Assembly (NCBI RefSeq): GCF_002845275.2
Contig: NZ_CP088149.1
Span: 2,848,501-2,912,500, forward strand
Source of the DNA: Pseudomonas sp. S06B 330
GTDB taxonomy: Bacteria; Pseudomonadota; Gammaproteobacteria; Pseudomonadales; Pseudomonadaceae
Length of the DNA stretch: 64,000 nt
Reading direction: 5' to 3'
Both the position numbers and the translations under genes were made by a program. A model generated the notes under the pieces. That model searched no databases and was not told the origin of the DNA. It was given only the letters and a program-made list of their open reading frames with translations. Position 1 is the first letter of the stretch; every line of letters begins with the position of its first letter. Shown here piece after piece: positions 8,935-18,555 of the stretch.

Positions 8935-11610
8935 TCAGTCGAGCCAACCGCGGGTCCGGGCGATTGACACCGCTTCGGTACGACCGCCCGCACCGAGTTT
9001 GCTGTTGATCTTGCGCAAGTGGGATTTGACCGTCAGTTCTGACAGGAACATTTTTTCGGCGATTTCGCGGTTGCGGTACCCCAATGCCAGCAAGCGCAAC
9101 ACCTGCAATTCGCGCACAGACAGGCTACTGGGGGGGCCTTCCTCGCGCTTGGCTTGGGAGGCGGGCTCACCTTGGCTGCGTTGCAGCAGATGGGCAACAA
9201 AGCGCGCTTCAATACCCAAGGCATGTTCCTGACCGTGGAAGGTTACCGACCAGCGCTCCAATACTGCCGCCAGGGGCATGCCTTCGTCGAGAAAAGTGCG
9301 GATAAAGCCTACCGGACTGGCAGCGCGTAACGCCATGGTCAACTGCTCCAAGGCCTCAGCGGGCTGCTTGCGGGCTTCTAACGCCAATACCAGCAACAAG
9401 CGCAGTTTTAGCGCACGACGCAGCTGGTTGCGTTGCAGCGCCTGTGTCAGGGCCTGCTGTACATCGTCCGGATTACCGATGCCCTGAGCGATGTTAAGGC
9501 GCTGACGGCCGATGAAAGGGGTATCGACATCGTTGGCAGTGAGCAGTATCCCGGGTTGATCCCACTCACTGAGCTGCTCGGCCGAACGCATGGCATGATC
9601 AGCGGTATCCAGGCGTTTTTCCAGGGTGGCGACCCGCGCGCGCTCAAGCCAAGTGGAACACAGAATGCGCGTGGAACCGGCGATGCGGCCCAGCTGGTCA
9701 AGGTCGGCCAGGTAGCGCATCCATCCCGGACGGTCGTCGTGCAGGTAGGCGATGCGCGCCAACAGCACATGGGTAGTGATCAGTGAGTCCGGGGCCGCGT
9801 GGTCACGAGCATAGGGCAGCAGCTCGGCGAGTTTGTGCTGCGCCTGCTCCAGCGCGTCGGTTTCGTACATCACCAGGCACAGTGTGGTTTGCAGTACAGG
9901 GAAACCCACCGGTGAGGTGCCGGCCCACGATTCCCGACTACGCCGGTTGGCGGCCAGCAAACGGCTCAATCCGCTGTCCAACTGCCCTTGGGTGATGTCC
10001 AGCATCGCCTCCAGGCTATCGGTGACGTCGCGCAAGTACGACGACTCGCTTTGTGCTTCACGCAGTTCATCGCTGCCGAGCAATTGCCGAGCTTGGTCGT
10101 AGTGGCCGCTGTAGAGCAGGCTGCAGGCCTGGACATAGGCGGCGATTCGAAAGGGCGACTTGGACTGCGGCGGTAGCCGTTGCAGCAGTTCGCGGCTGCT
10201 GTGCAAGGCCTCGTCGACGCGGTCATTGATCAACAGCAACAGGCAATGGATATGGTGGTGCTGATCGGCCAGGGTCGGGTTTTGCATGATCTGCAGCGCT
10301 TCTTTGTAGCGGCGCGCATGAATCAGCGCCCAGGCGTACGCAATACCCAGGCCCGGATGTTGCTCGCGAATAGCCTCGGGAATTCGCGACAACCAGCGCA
10401 TCATCAAGCTGGCGTGGCCGCTCTCCACCAACTTGTCGACGTGTCGCGCCAGTTGGCGGGCGGCCTCGTCGATATCGTCGGCGGTGAACAAATGCTCCAG
10501 TGCCTCCACCCAGCGGTCGGCGGCAAAATACCAGCGCGCCGCGGCATGGTGCGCCTGCCCATACCGATCCGGGTGCTGTAGCGCCAGGGCCTGACGCAGA
10601 AACTCGGCAAACAGGCCGTGGTACTCAAACACCTGGCGCTGTTCGTCGATGGCACCGATGAACAGGTTGGCCTGCTCCAGGGCCTGGATCATCGCTCGGC
10701 TGTCGTTACGCGCAGCAACCGCATCGCACAACGCCGGGGAGAACTGTTGGAGTATGCAAGTCTGCAACAGAAACTGGCGACAGGGTTCGTCCAGCCTGGC
10801 CAGGACATCTTCGGCCAGGTACTCGGCCAACGCCGGCGTCGCGCCGCCGAAGGAACGGATGAACGCAGGTGTATCGTCGTGGCGCTGCAAGGCCAGCGAA
10901 GCCAGATACAAGCCCGTGAACCAACCGCCGGTTCGCTGGTAAAGCCGGGCTATCTCATCCTGACTCAACGACAGTTGCCGCAGCTCGCGCAGGTACTGGC
11001 CGGTCTGCTCCAGGTTCAGTTGCAGCGCCTGGCTGTCGATTTCCAGCAACTGCCCCTGCGCGCGCAAACGTCCGAGATTGAGCGCCGGAGTTATGCGCGT
11101 GGCCACGCCCAAGGTGACATCGGCCGGCAGCCGTTTGAGCAACTGCTGGATGAAGTCGAACACCTCGGGGTTATTGATTGCTTCGAACTCATCGAGCAGC
11201 AACGCGAAGGCGCCCTGGCAGTCGGCAATCTGTTCGATCAAGGCATGTTGCGCCTGGCGCGGATCAGTCGGCAGCGGATTGCCGGCAATCAGTCCCAGTT
11301 CACTCAGGCCGCTGTGCAAGGTCGCCAGCAGACGCGGCAGGTTGTTGTCGGCTGTGTCGAGCGTGCACCACAAGGTTGGTTTGCCTGCTGCCAGGCAGCG
11401 CGCCTGGTACTGGGCAAGCAGGGTGGTCTTGCCGGCACCGGCGCAGGCACTAATCAACAGCAGGCGCAGGCCCGGTTGCGAAGGGTCGGGCAGCAACGCA
11501 GGGCGCTGCAGTTGACCCGGCAGGAGCGAAGGCACAAGGAATTTGCCCGCACGAATTGGCAGCACTACTCCCTGCACTGGTTCGTTGGAACTACGTTGAA
11601 AACCTTCCAT
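8935..11610 (-). CDS. MalT-like LuxR-family ATP-dependent regulator (first of three)
   Basis: An 891-residue protein with Walker A ACAGAGKTT near residue 55, a Walker B-like LLLDEFEAI near residue 135, a long helical repeat region, and a C-terminal LuxR helix-turn-helix (REIAEKMFLSELTVKSHL) in the last 65 residues. This is the MalT/STAND architecture, in which inducer and ATP drive oligomerisation and promoter activation. The gene is divergent from the aldehyde dehydrogenase at 11767, with 156 bases between, and so is the obvious candidate activator of the 11767-19884 operon. It is clearly a paralogue of the 20952-23630 regulator. Confidence 0.88.
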   Translation of the reverse strand: MEGFQRSSNEPVQGVVLPIRAGKFLVPSLLPGQLQRPALLPDPSQPGLRLLLISACAGAGKTTLLAQYQARCLAAGKPTLWCTLDTADNNLPRLLATLHSGLSELGLIAGNPLPTDPRQAQHALIEQIADCQGAFALLLDEFEAINNPEVFDFIQQLLKRLPADVTLGVATRITPALNLGRLRAQGQLLEIDSQALQLNLEQTGQYLRELRQLSLSQDEIARLYQRTGGWFTGLYLASLALQRHDDTPAFIRSFGGATPALAEYLAEDVLARLDEPCRQFLLQTCILQQFSPALCDAVAARNDSRAMIQALEQANLFIGAIDEQRQVFEYHGLFAEFLRQALALQHPDRYGQAHHAAARWYFAADRWVEALEHLFTADDIDEAARQLARHVDKLVESGHASLMMRWLSRIPEAIREQHPGLGIAYAWALIHARRYKEALQIMQNPTLADQHHHIHCLLLLINDRVDEALHSSRELLQRLPPQSKSPFRIAAYVQACSLLYSGHYDQARQLLGSDELREAQSESSYLRDVTDSLEAMLDITQGQLDSGLSRLLAANRRSRESWAGTSPVGFPVLQTTLCLVMYETDALEQAQHKLAELLPYARDHAAPDSLITTHVLLARIAYLHDDRPGWMRYLADLDQLGRIAGSTRILCSTWLERARVATLEKRLDTADHAMRSAEQLSEWDQPGILLTANDVDTPFIGRQRLNIAQGIGNPDDVQQALTQALQRNQLRRALKLRLLLVLALEARKQPAEALEQLTMALRAASPVGFIRTFLDEGMPLAAVLERWSVTFHGQEHALGIEARFVAHLLQRSQGEPASQAKREEGPPSSLSVRELQVLRLLALGYRNREIAEKMFLSELTVKSHLRKINSKLGAGGRTEAVSIARTRGWLD

Positions 11611-11766
11611 GCATCCTACCTTTGGTTGTCGTCGGGGCGGTATCGGCCTTCCTACTATCAGAGACTCAGAGCACTACCCGAATCGCGGTTCGAGCCGTGA
11701 GTGTAACGGTCCGATGCGTGATTGACAGCTCCCGAACCGATCCCTTTTTAAGGAAGACCCAATCGC

Positions 11767-13179
11767 ATGAGTGCCAATGAAAACCTGCGTGGTGCCGATG
11801 TCAGTGTCGTGCTTGAAAAGCAACGCACCGCGTGCCTGGCCAACGAGCCCTGGACGGCTGAACAGCGCTGCGAACTGATCGACCGGGCCATCGGCCTATT
11901 GGTTGATTATCAGGACGATATCGTCGCCGCCCTGGCGGCCGACTTCGGTCATCGCAGTGATGACTTCTCGCGTTTGTTCGATGTACTCAGCCCGCTGGCG
12001 TCGATGAAGTACACCAAGAGCAAGGTCGCCGAGTGGATGCGCGACGAGCCGCGCCAGACTGACCGAGGCGAGGCCTGGGTGCGCTACCAGCCGCTGGGGG
12101 TGGTGGGCATCCTCACGGCCTGGAACTTCCCCGGGAACATGATCTTCAATGGCCTGGCAGGTGCCTTGGCGGCAGGTAACCGGGTCATGATCAAGCTGTC
12201 GGAATTCAACCCCAGCACCAGCGCGCTGATCGCGCGGATTTTCCCGACGGTGTACGCCGAGGATGAAGTGGCCATCGTCACCGGCGGTGCCGAGGTCGGT
12301 CAGGCGTTCTGTGCCCTGGCGTTCGACCACCTGCTGTTCACCGGCGCCAGCAGCATCGGCAAGCAGGTGATGCGCGCGGCGGCCGAGAATCTGGTGCCGG
12401 TGACCCTGGAACTGGGCGGCAAGTCGCCAACGATCATCTCGCGCTCGGCTGACCTGGCGGCAGCAGTGAAAAAAATCATCACCGGTAAACTGCACAATGC
12501 CGGACAGATCTGCCTGGCCCCGGACTATGTCTTTGTCGCCGAGGAAAAGGTCGCGGAGTTTATCAGCCTGGCCAAAGCCGAAGTGGCCAAACTGTACCCG
12601 ACACTGAAGAACAACCCTGACTATACCTCGGTGATCAACGCCCGGCATTTCCAGCGCCTGCAAGGCTATCTCAGCGAGGCCCGAGCCGCGGGTGTGCAGG
12701 TCCTGGAGCTGAATCCGGCACAAGAGAACTTCGCCGACCAGCCACATCACAAGATTGTCCCGACCTTGCTGATCAATCCCGATGACAGCCTCAAGGTCAT
12801 GCAGGACGAGATCTTTGGGCCGTTGCTGCCGATCAAGCCCTACAGCGACATCCAGGAAGTGGTTGCCTACATCAACAGTCACCCGCGACCTCTGGGCCTG
12901 TACTACTTCGGCAACCATGCCGCCGAAGAATCTTTCGTTCTCAGCCGAACCACCTCCGGCGGCGTTTGCGTCAACGATGTGCTGCGTCATGCCGGTGTCG
13001 AAACCTTGCCATTTGGTGGCGTCGGGGCCAGCGGTATGGGCGCTTACCACGGTTTCGATGGCTTTCGCACCTTCAGTCACGCCAAGGCGGTGCTGCGCGC
13101 GGCCGATGGGCCGGACCTTATGCGCCCACCCTATACCGATCAAGTGCGACAACTGGTGGGTTCGCTGATCAAGCGCTGA
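11767..13179 (+). CDS. Aldehyde dehydrogenase, coniferyl-aldehyde-dehydrogenase-like
   Basis: A 470-residue NAD(P)-dependent aldehyde dehydrogenase preceded by AAGGAAG. It shows the cofactor region WNFPGN near residue 120, the catalytic Glu in LELGGKSP near residue 215 and the catalytic Cys in NAGQICLAPDY near residue 250. Length and motifs match the CalB-like branch, whose members act on bulky or aliphatic aldehydes. It is first in a six-to-seven gene operon with a zinc alcohol dehydrogenase, so alcohol to aldehyde to acid is the likely entry route. The acid would then be CoA-activated, perhaps by the ligase at 38070. Confidence 0.88.
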   Translation: MSANENLRGADVSVVLEKQRTACLANEPWTAEQRCELIDRAIGLLVDYQDDIVAALAADFGHRSDDFSRLFDVLSPLASMKYTKSKVAEWMRDEPRQTDRGEAWVRYQPLGVVGILTAWNFPGNMIFNGLAGALAAGNRVMIKLSEFNPSTSALIARIFPTVYAEDEVAIVTGGAEVGQAFCALAFDHLLFTGASSIGKQVMRAAAENLVPVTLELGGKSPTIISRSADLAAAVKKIITGKLHNAGQICLAPDYVFVAEEKVAEFISLAKAEVAKLYPTLKNNPDYTSVINARHFQRLQGYLSEARAAGVQVLELNPAQENFADQPHHKIVPTLLINPDDSLKVMQDEIFGPLLPIKPYSDIQEVVAYINSHPRPLGLYYFGNHAAEESFVLSRTTSGGVCVNDVLRHAGVETLPFGGVGASGMGAYHGFDGFRTFSHAKAVLRAADGPDLMRPPYTDQVRQLVGSLIKR

Positions 13180-13225
13180 ACCGCCTTCGCCACTGTCCAG
13201 CTTCGCTAATAAAGAGAACAAGACT

Positions 13226-14311
13226 ATGAAAGCTGCCGTATTCCATACCCCTGGCTCACCCTTGACCATCGAAGAGGTGGGGATCAGCAAACCCGGCCCT
13301 CACGAAGTGCTGGTGCGTACTGTCGCCGTCGGTGTTTGCCACTCCGACCTGCACTTTGTCGACGGTCACTATCCACACCCGGCACCGGTGGTGCTCGGCC
13401 ACGAGGCTTCGGGGATTGTCGAGCAAGTCGGCGAACTGGTGCGCACGGTCAAGCCGGGTGACCATGTCGTCACCTGCCTGTCGGCCTACTGCGGCCATTG
13501 CGAACACTGCGTGACCGGTCACCTGTCGCTGTGCGTGTCGCCAGACACCAAGCGTGGTAAGGACGAAGAGCCGCGCCTGACCTACGTGCAAAAGCCGATG
13601 ACCCAGTTCATCAACCTGTCGGCTTACGCCGAACAGATGCTGGTGCACGAGCATGCCCTGGTTGCGATCCGCCGCGACATGCCGCTGGACCGTGCGGCCT
13701 TGCTCGGTTGCGCGGTAACCACCGGCACGGGGGCGGTATTCAACACTGCCAAGGTGCGTCCTGGTGAGACGGTGGCGGTGATCGGCTGTGGCGGTATCGG
13801 CCTGGCCACCATCAACGGTGCGGCACTGGCGGGGGCAGGGCGGATCATTGCCATCGACATGCAGGATTCCAAGTTGGAACTGGCCCGGCAATTCGGCGCC
13901 ACCGACGTGATCAACCCCAAAAATGGCGACCCGGTGCAGCAGGTGCAGGAACTGACCCGTGGCGGTGTGCACCATTCCTTCGAGTGCATCGGCCTCAAGC
14001 AAACCGCCGAGCAGGCCTTCACCATGCTCGCCCGTGGCGGCTGCGCAACCATCATCGGCATGATCAAGCCGGGCCTGAAGCTGGATATTGATCCGCTGAT
14101 GCTCCTGCACGAACGCCGTATCCAGGGCTCGTTCATGGGCTCGAACCGCTTTCCGGTCGACCTGCCACGGCTGACCGATTTCTATATGCAGGGCCGACTG
14201 AAGCTCGACGAAATGATCTCCCAGCGAATCAAGCTCGAGCAGATCAACGACGCCTTCGATGAGCTGCGTCGCGGCGAACTGGCGCGCTCGGTCATCGTCT
14301 TCGACCAGTAA
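13226..14311 (+). CDS. Zinc-dependent medium-chain alcohol dehydrogenase
   Basis: A 361-residue MDR-family enzyme. Catalytic zinc ligands are visible in GVCHSD near residue 35 and GHEASGIVEQVG near residue 58, the structural zinc lobe in CGHCEHCVTGHLSLC near residues 90-105, and the Rossmann motif GCGGIGLA near residue 190. It would oxidise a primary alcohol with NAD, supplying the aldehyde dehydrogenase 46 bases upstream. The class III-like lobe is complete. The substrate is unknown, but the neighbours suggest a long or branched hydrophobic alcohol. Confidence 0.88.
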   Translation: MKAAVFHTPGSPLTIEEVGISKPGPHEVLVRTVAVGVCHSDLHFVDGHYPHPAPVVLGHEASGIVEQVGELVRTVKPGDHVVTCLSAYCGHCEHCVTGHLSLCVSPDTKRGKDEEPRLTYVQKPMTQFINLSAYAEQMLVHEHALVAIRRDMPLDRAALLGCAVTTGTGAVFNTAKVRPGETVAVIGCGGIGLATINGAALAGAGRIIAIDMQDSKLELARQFGATDVINPKNGDPVQQVQELTRGGVHHSFECIGLKQTAEQAFTMLARGGCATIIGMIKPGLKLDIDPLMLLHERRIQGSFMGSNRFPVDLPRLTDFYMQGRLKLDEMISQRIKLEQINDAFDELRRGELARSVIVFDQ

Positions 14312-14318
14312 CCGTCCC

Positions 14319-14351
14319 TGGCCGTCGCAGTGCCCAGGCCTGCGGCGGCCA
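14319..14351 (+). other. Intercistronic hairpin without U-tract
   Basis: TGGCCGTCGCAG at 14319-14330 pairs with CTGCGGCGGCCA at 14340-14351 (11 Watson-Crick pairs and one G-U) around a 9-base loop, just after the alcohol dehydrogenase stop. With no T-run, it is more likely an mRNA-stability or processing element, or a partial terminator, than a full stop. Confidence 0.5.
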
Positions 14352-14409
14352 AGCCTTGCCGGTATCGACACAGGTAGCTGGCGGGTAAATCCCCCTATCG
14401 AGGTTTCAG

Positions 14410-15606
14410 ATGGATATCCATTTCACTCGCGATGAGCTCGCGTTTCGCGACGAAGTGCGCGCGTTTCTTGAGCAAAACCTGTCCAAGACACTGGCCGAGC
14501 GGGTTCGCCACGGCAAAAGCATCTCCAAGGCCGACAACGTTGCCTGGATGCGCACTCTCAATAACAAGGGGTGGCTGGCGGCCAGTTGGCCAGTAGAGCA
14601 CGGCGGCACCGGCTGGACAGCCGTGCAGAAGCATATTTTCGATGAAGAATACAGCCGGGCCGGGGCGCCGCGGATCATCCCGTTCGGCATCAACATGGTC
14701 GGGCCGGTGATCTGCAAGTTTGGTACGCCCGAGCAACAAGCCCACTTCTTGCCGCGCATCCTGGCCTGCGAAGACTGGTGGTGCCAGGGCTATTCCGAGC
14801 CGGGTGCCGGTTCTGACCTGGCCAGCCTCAATACTCGCGCGGTGCGCGAGGGTGAATTTTATGTGGTAAACGGCCAGAAAACCTGGACCTCCACAGCGCA
14901 TCTGGCCGACTGGATGTTCTGTCTGGTGCGTACCGACGCCCAGGCCCAGGCTCAGCGCGGTATCTCGTTCCTGCTGATCGACATGAAGAGCCCCGGGGTC
15001 AGCGTGCGTCCGATCATCACCCTTGATGGCGGTCACCACGTCAACGAAGTGTTCCTCGACAACGTGCGGGTGCCGGTGCGTAACCTGGTCGGCCGCGAGC
15101 ATGAAGGCTGGACCTGTGCCAAGTACCTGCTGACCCATGAGCGCACCACCATTGCTGGCATCGGTATGGCCAAGGCCATGCTCCAACGCCTGAAACAGGC
15201 GGCGCAGATCGAGCTGCGCAACGGCAAACCGATGATCGAGGACGCGCATTTCCGCGCTCAGGTTGCCGAGGTCGAGATGCAACTGATGGCCATCGACATG
15301 AGTAACTTGCGCATCCTCGCCGCCGCCCGCGATGGCGGTGTGCCCGGTGCGGAAAGCTCGATCCTGAAGATCAAAGGCACCGAGATCCGTCAGGCCATTA
15401 CCTACCTGCAGTCCAAAGTGGTGGGCAACTATGCGCTGCCGTACCTGGAAAGCGAACTGGGCTACGGGCACGGCGAGGAACAGCTGCACAACGACTTCAG
15501 TGCCACCGCCACCTGCCAGTACCTGGAAATGCGCAAGGCTTCGGTCTACGGCGGTTCCAACGAAATCCAGAAGAACATCATCGCCAAGATGATTCTCGAA
15601 CTCTAA
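14410..15606 (+). CDS. Acyl-CoA dehydrogenase, PimC/Scd1A-like large subunit
   Basis: A 398-residue ACAD with QGYSEPGAGSD near residue 128 and VNGQKTWTS, and the C-terminal FAD-binding signature YGGSNEIQKNI near residue 380. The length and the strong N-terminal FTRDELAFRDEVRAF stretch match the large subunit of heteromeric ACADs such as pimeloyl-CoA dehydrogenase. The small-subunit-like ACAD follows after 10 bases, then the EtfBA genes, so the whole electron path from acyl-CoA to ETF is in one operon. Confidence 0.85.
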   Translation: MDIHFTRDELAFRDEVRAFLEQNLSKTLAERVRHGKSISKADNVAWMRTLNNKGWLAASWPVEHGGTGWTAVQKHIFDEEYSRAGAPRIIPFGINMVGPVICKFGTPEQQAHFLPRILACEDWWCQGYSEPGAGSDLASLNTRAVREGEFYVVNGQKTWTSTAHLADWMFCLVRTDAQAQAQRGISFLLIDMKSPGVSVRPIITLDGGHHVNEVFLDNVRVPVRNLVGREHEGWTCAKYLLTHERTTIAGIGMAKAMLQRLKQAAQIELRNGKPMIEDAHFRAQVAEVEMQLMAIDMSNLRILAAARDGGVPGAESSILKIKGTEIRQAITYLQSKVVGNYALPYLESELGYGHGEEQLHNDFSATATCQYLEMRKASVYGGSNEIQKNIIAKMILEL

Positions 15607-15616
15607 GGGGCAGGCC

Positions 15617-16759
15617 ATGGACTTCAAATTGACCCAAGAGCAGCACATGCTGCAAGACACCGCTGCACGCCTGGTGCGCGACACCTATAGCTTTGAACAG
15701 CGCGAAGAACACCGGCAAAGCCCGCGCGGCTTCAGCTATGCGTTCTGGCAGCAACTGGGCGAACTGGGCCTGACCTCGGTGCCGTTCGACCCGGCCTATG
15801 GCGGCTTTGGCGGCAACGGCGTTGACGTGATGTTGGTTGCTCAGGAGCTGGGCCGTGGCCTGTGCCTGGAGCCGTTCCTGCATTCAGTCATTTTCGCTGG
15901 CGGTCTGATCGAGCAGTTGGGCAGCCAGGAGCAGAAAAGCGAGCTGTTGCCGCAGGTAGTCGGCGCTACGCTGCAACTGGCCGTGGCCTTGCAGGAGCCA
16001 CAAAGCCACTATCAACTGCATGACGTGCAGACGCGCGCGGAGGCGGTGCAGGGTGGCTGGCGTCTGAGTGGACGCAAGTCGGTGGTGGTCGCTGGTCACT
16101 GCGCCGACGTGTTGCTGGTGTCGGCGCGCAACAGCGGCGATAGCCGTGATCAGGCCGGTATCAGCCTGTTTCTGGTCGATCCGAAAAGCCCGGGTGTAAG
16201 CCTGCGCGCGTATCCGAGCCTGGATGGCCGAATGGCCTGCGATGTGCTTCTGGATCAGGTATCGGTCAGCGCCGGTGCCATGCTTGGCGCGCCCGGCGCG
16301 GCGCTGCCGGCACTGCGCTACCAGCAAGGCCGCGCCATTGCCGCGCAGTGTGCGGAAGCGGTGGGCAGCATGACTGCCACCTGCGAGCTGACCCTGGATT
16401 ACCTGAAGACGCGCAAGCAGTTCGGCCAGCCGATCGGCAAGTTTCAAGTGCTGCAGCACCGCATGGTCGATATGCACATCGAACTGGACCAGGCCACATC
16501 CATGGCGATGCTCGCCGCTTGCGTCGCCGATCAGCCCGACAGTGATGAACGCACCCGCACCCTGTGCGCAGCGAAATTCATCGTCTGCCGGGCCGCGCGC
16601 TACATCGCCGACCAGGGGATTCAACTGCACGGCGGTATTGGCCTGACTTGGGAATACGTGCTGTCGCACCACGCCAAGCACCTGTTGATGGTCGCCCGGC
16701 AGTTAGGCGATGACGACTATCACCTGCAGGTGTACAGCGAACTGATGGCCGTTGTGTAA
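15617..16759 (+). CDS. Acyl-CoA dehydrogenase, PimD-like small subunit
   Basis: A 380-residue ACAD starting with FKLTQEQHMLQDTAARLV. The middle region around residues 130-160 lacks the usual EPGAGSD motif (LQEPQSHYQL instead), as is common in the partner subunit of alpha2-beta2 ACADs. It keeps TRKQFGQPIGKFQ near residue 260 and the QLHGGIGLTWEY motif near residue 336. It probably forms a complex with the 14410-15606 product. It lies 27 bases before etfB. Confidence 0.85.
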   Translation: MDFKLTQEQHMLQDTAARLVRDTYSFEQREEHRQSPRGFSYAFWQQLGELGLTSVPFDPAYGGFGGNGVDVMLVAQELGRGLCLEPFLHSVIFAGGLIEQLGSQEQKSELLPQVVGATLQLAVALQEPQSHYQLHDVQTRAEAVQGGWRLSGRKSVVVAGHCADVLLVSARNSGDSRDQAGISLFLVDPKSPGVSLRAYPSLDGRMACDVLLDQVSVSAGAMLGAPGAALPALRYQQGRAIAAQCAEAVGSMTATCELTLDYLKTRKQFGQPIGKFQVLQHRMVDMHIELDQATSMAMLAACVADQPDSDERTRTLCAAKFIVCRAARYIADQGIQLHGGIGLTWEYVLSHHAKHLLMVARQLGDDDYHLQVYSELMAVV

Positions 16760-16786
16760 ACCGTCCCCGAAGAGTGGAGTTAGCTG

Positions 16787-17536
16787 ATGAAAGTCCTCGT
16801 AGCAGTCAAACGCGTGGTCGATTTCAACGTCAAGGTGCGCGTCAAGACGGACCACAGTGGCGTTGATCTGGCCAACGTGAAAATGGCCATGAATCCGTTC
16901 TGCGAAATTGCCGTGGAAGAGGCGGTGCGCCTCAAAGAGCAAGGCATCGCCAGTGAAGTGGTTGTGGTCAGTGTCGGCCCTGGCGCCGCCCAGGAACAGT
17001 TGCGAACCGCTCTGGCCCTGGGCGCAGATCGCGCCGTGCTGGTGGAAACCCTCGATGAGCTCAACGCCCTGGCGGTGGCCAAGCTGCTCAAAGCCGTGGT
17101 CGACAAAGAGCAGCCGCAGCTGGTGATCCTCGGTAAGCAAGCGATCGACAGTGACAACAACCAGACCGGGCAGATGCTTGCGGCGCTGAGCGGCTTTGCT
17201 CAAGGCACCTTTGCTTCTAACGTCGAGATCGCCGGTGCGCAGGTCAAGGTCACTCGTGAAATCGACGGCGGTCTGCAGACGGTTGCCCTGAACCTGCCCG
17301 CCATTGTTACCACCGACCTGCGTTTGAACGAGCCGCGTTATGCGTCGCTACCGAACATCATGAAGGCCAAGAAAAAGCCGCTGGATGTCGTCACGCCAGA
17401 AGCATTGGGGGTTTCCACGGCCTCCAGCAACAAGGTCCTGAAGGTCGAAGCACCCGCTGCACGCAGCGCCGGCATCAAGGTCAAGTCGGTGCCTGAACTG
17501 GTTGAAAAACTCAAGAACGAGGCGAAGGTAATCTGA
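16787..17536 (+). CDS. etfB: Electron transfer flavoprotein beta subunit
   Basis: A 249-residue protein beginning with [13 protein letters not shown], with [16 protein letters not shown] near residue 38, the [11 protein letters not shown] loop near residue 120 and the [20 protein letters not shown] recognition-loop segment near residue 185, all diagnostic of EtfB. It takes electrons from the operon's ACADs and passes them with EtfA to ETF-quinone oxidoreductase. Its stop codon shares a base with the etfA start. Because pseudomonads also carry a housekeeping ETF pair, this looks like a pathway-dedicated copy. Confidence 0.93.
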   Translation: MKVLVAVKRVVDFNVKVRVKTDHSGVDLANVKMAMNPFCEIAVEEAVRLKEQGIASEVVVVSVGPGAAQEQLRTALALGADRAVLVETLDELNALAVAKLLKAVVDKEQPQLVILGKQAIDSDNNQTGQMLAALSGFAQGTFASNVEIAGAQVKVTREIDGGLQTVALNLPAIVTTDLRLNEPRYASLPNIMKAKKKPLDVVTPEALGVSTASSNKVLKVEAPAARSAGIKVKSVPELVEKLKNEAKVI

Positions 17537-18495
17537 TGGCAATCCTAGTTATTGCAGAACACCAAGGCGGCGCCGTCGTCTCGGCAACCCTGAACACTGT
17601 GACCGCAGCGACGCAGATAGGGGGCGATATTCATGTGCTGGTTGCGGGCCAGGCAGTGGCTGCCGTGGCTGAAGCGGCCGCCGCCATCGCCGGGGTGACC
17701 AAGGTACTGGTGGCCGACGATATTGCCTATGCCCATCAACTGCCGGAAAACATCGCACCGCTGGTAACGGGTCTGGTGATCGAACAAACGGTGATCTACA
17801 CCCACGTGCTGGCGCCAGCCACCGCCAACGGCAAGAACATCCTGCCACGGGTGGCTGCGGCACTGGATGTTGACCAGATCTCCGAGATCATCGCGGTGGA
17901 GTCGTCCGACACCTTCAAACGGCCAATCTATGCCGGTAACGCCATTGCCACGGTGCAATCGAGTGCGGCGGTGAAAGTTATTACGGTTCGGGCAACCGGG
18001 TTTGCGCCTGCTGCGCAGTCGATCACCGGCAATGCGGGCGCTCACTGTGCGGCGATTGAGCAACTAGGCGTTAGCCATGACGCCGGTGTTTCGCGTTTTA
18101 TCGACGAGCAACTGGCCAGATCCGACCGTCCCGAACTGACCGCCGCCAAGATCGTCGTCTCCGGTGGGCGTGGCATGCAGAACGGCGACAACTTCAAGCA
18201 CCTGTACAGCCTGGCCGACAAGCTCGGCGCTGGGGTCGGCGCCTCTCGGGCGGCGGTCGATGCCGGTTATGTCGCCAACGACATGCAGGTCGGCCAGACC
18301 GGCAAGATCGTTGCCCCACAGTTGTACATTGCGGTGGGCATCTCCGGTGCGATCCAGCACTTGGCCGGGATGAAAGACTCCAAGGTCATCGTTGCGATCA
18401 ACAAGGACGACGAGGCACCGATTTTCCAGGTCGCCGATTACGGCCTGGTCGCCGACCTGTTCGAGGCGGTGCCTGAACTGCAAGCGGCACTCTGA
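17536..18495 (+). CDS. etfA: Electron transfer flavoprotein alpha subunit
   Basis: A 319-residue protein with the N-terminal [10 protein letters not shown], then C-terminal FAD-binding motifs [12 protein letters not shown] near residue 213, [12 protein letters not shown] near residue 240, the [20 protein letters not shown] stretch and [18 protein letters not shown]. It begins at the last base of etfB, so the two subunits are made in step. Family knowledge: the alpha subunit holds the FAD. It completes an operon-encoded electron route for the two ACADs just upstream. Confidence 0.93.
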   Translation: MAILVIAEHQGGAVVSATLNTVTAATQIGGDIHVLVAGQAVAAVAEAAAAIAGVTKVLVADDIAYAHQLPENIAPLVTGLVIEQTVIYTHVLAPATANGKNILPRVAAALDVDQISEIIAVESSDTFKRPIYAGNAIATVQSSAAVKVITVRATGFAPAAQSITGNAGAHCAAIEQLGVSHDAGVSRFIDEQLARSDRPELTAAKIVVSGGRGMQNGDNFKHLYSLADKLGAGVGASRAAVDAGYVANDMQVGQTGKIVAPQLYIAVGISGAIQHLAGMKDSKVIVAINKDDEAPIFQVADYGLVADLFEAVPELQAAL

Positions 18496-18555
18496 TTCGC
18501 TACCGCGCAGCGTTGTGCCCGCTTGGCGGGCCCAACGCGTGCCAAGGAGAGCTCC

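Noticed and set aside
11722..11750. TTGACA followed by TTTTTA as a promoter for the aldehyde dehydrogenase
   Set aside because: The -10 would overlap the ribosome site at 11750-11756, so the transcript would start after it; the -10 match is also poor.
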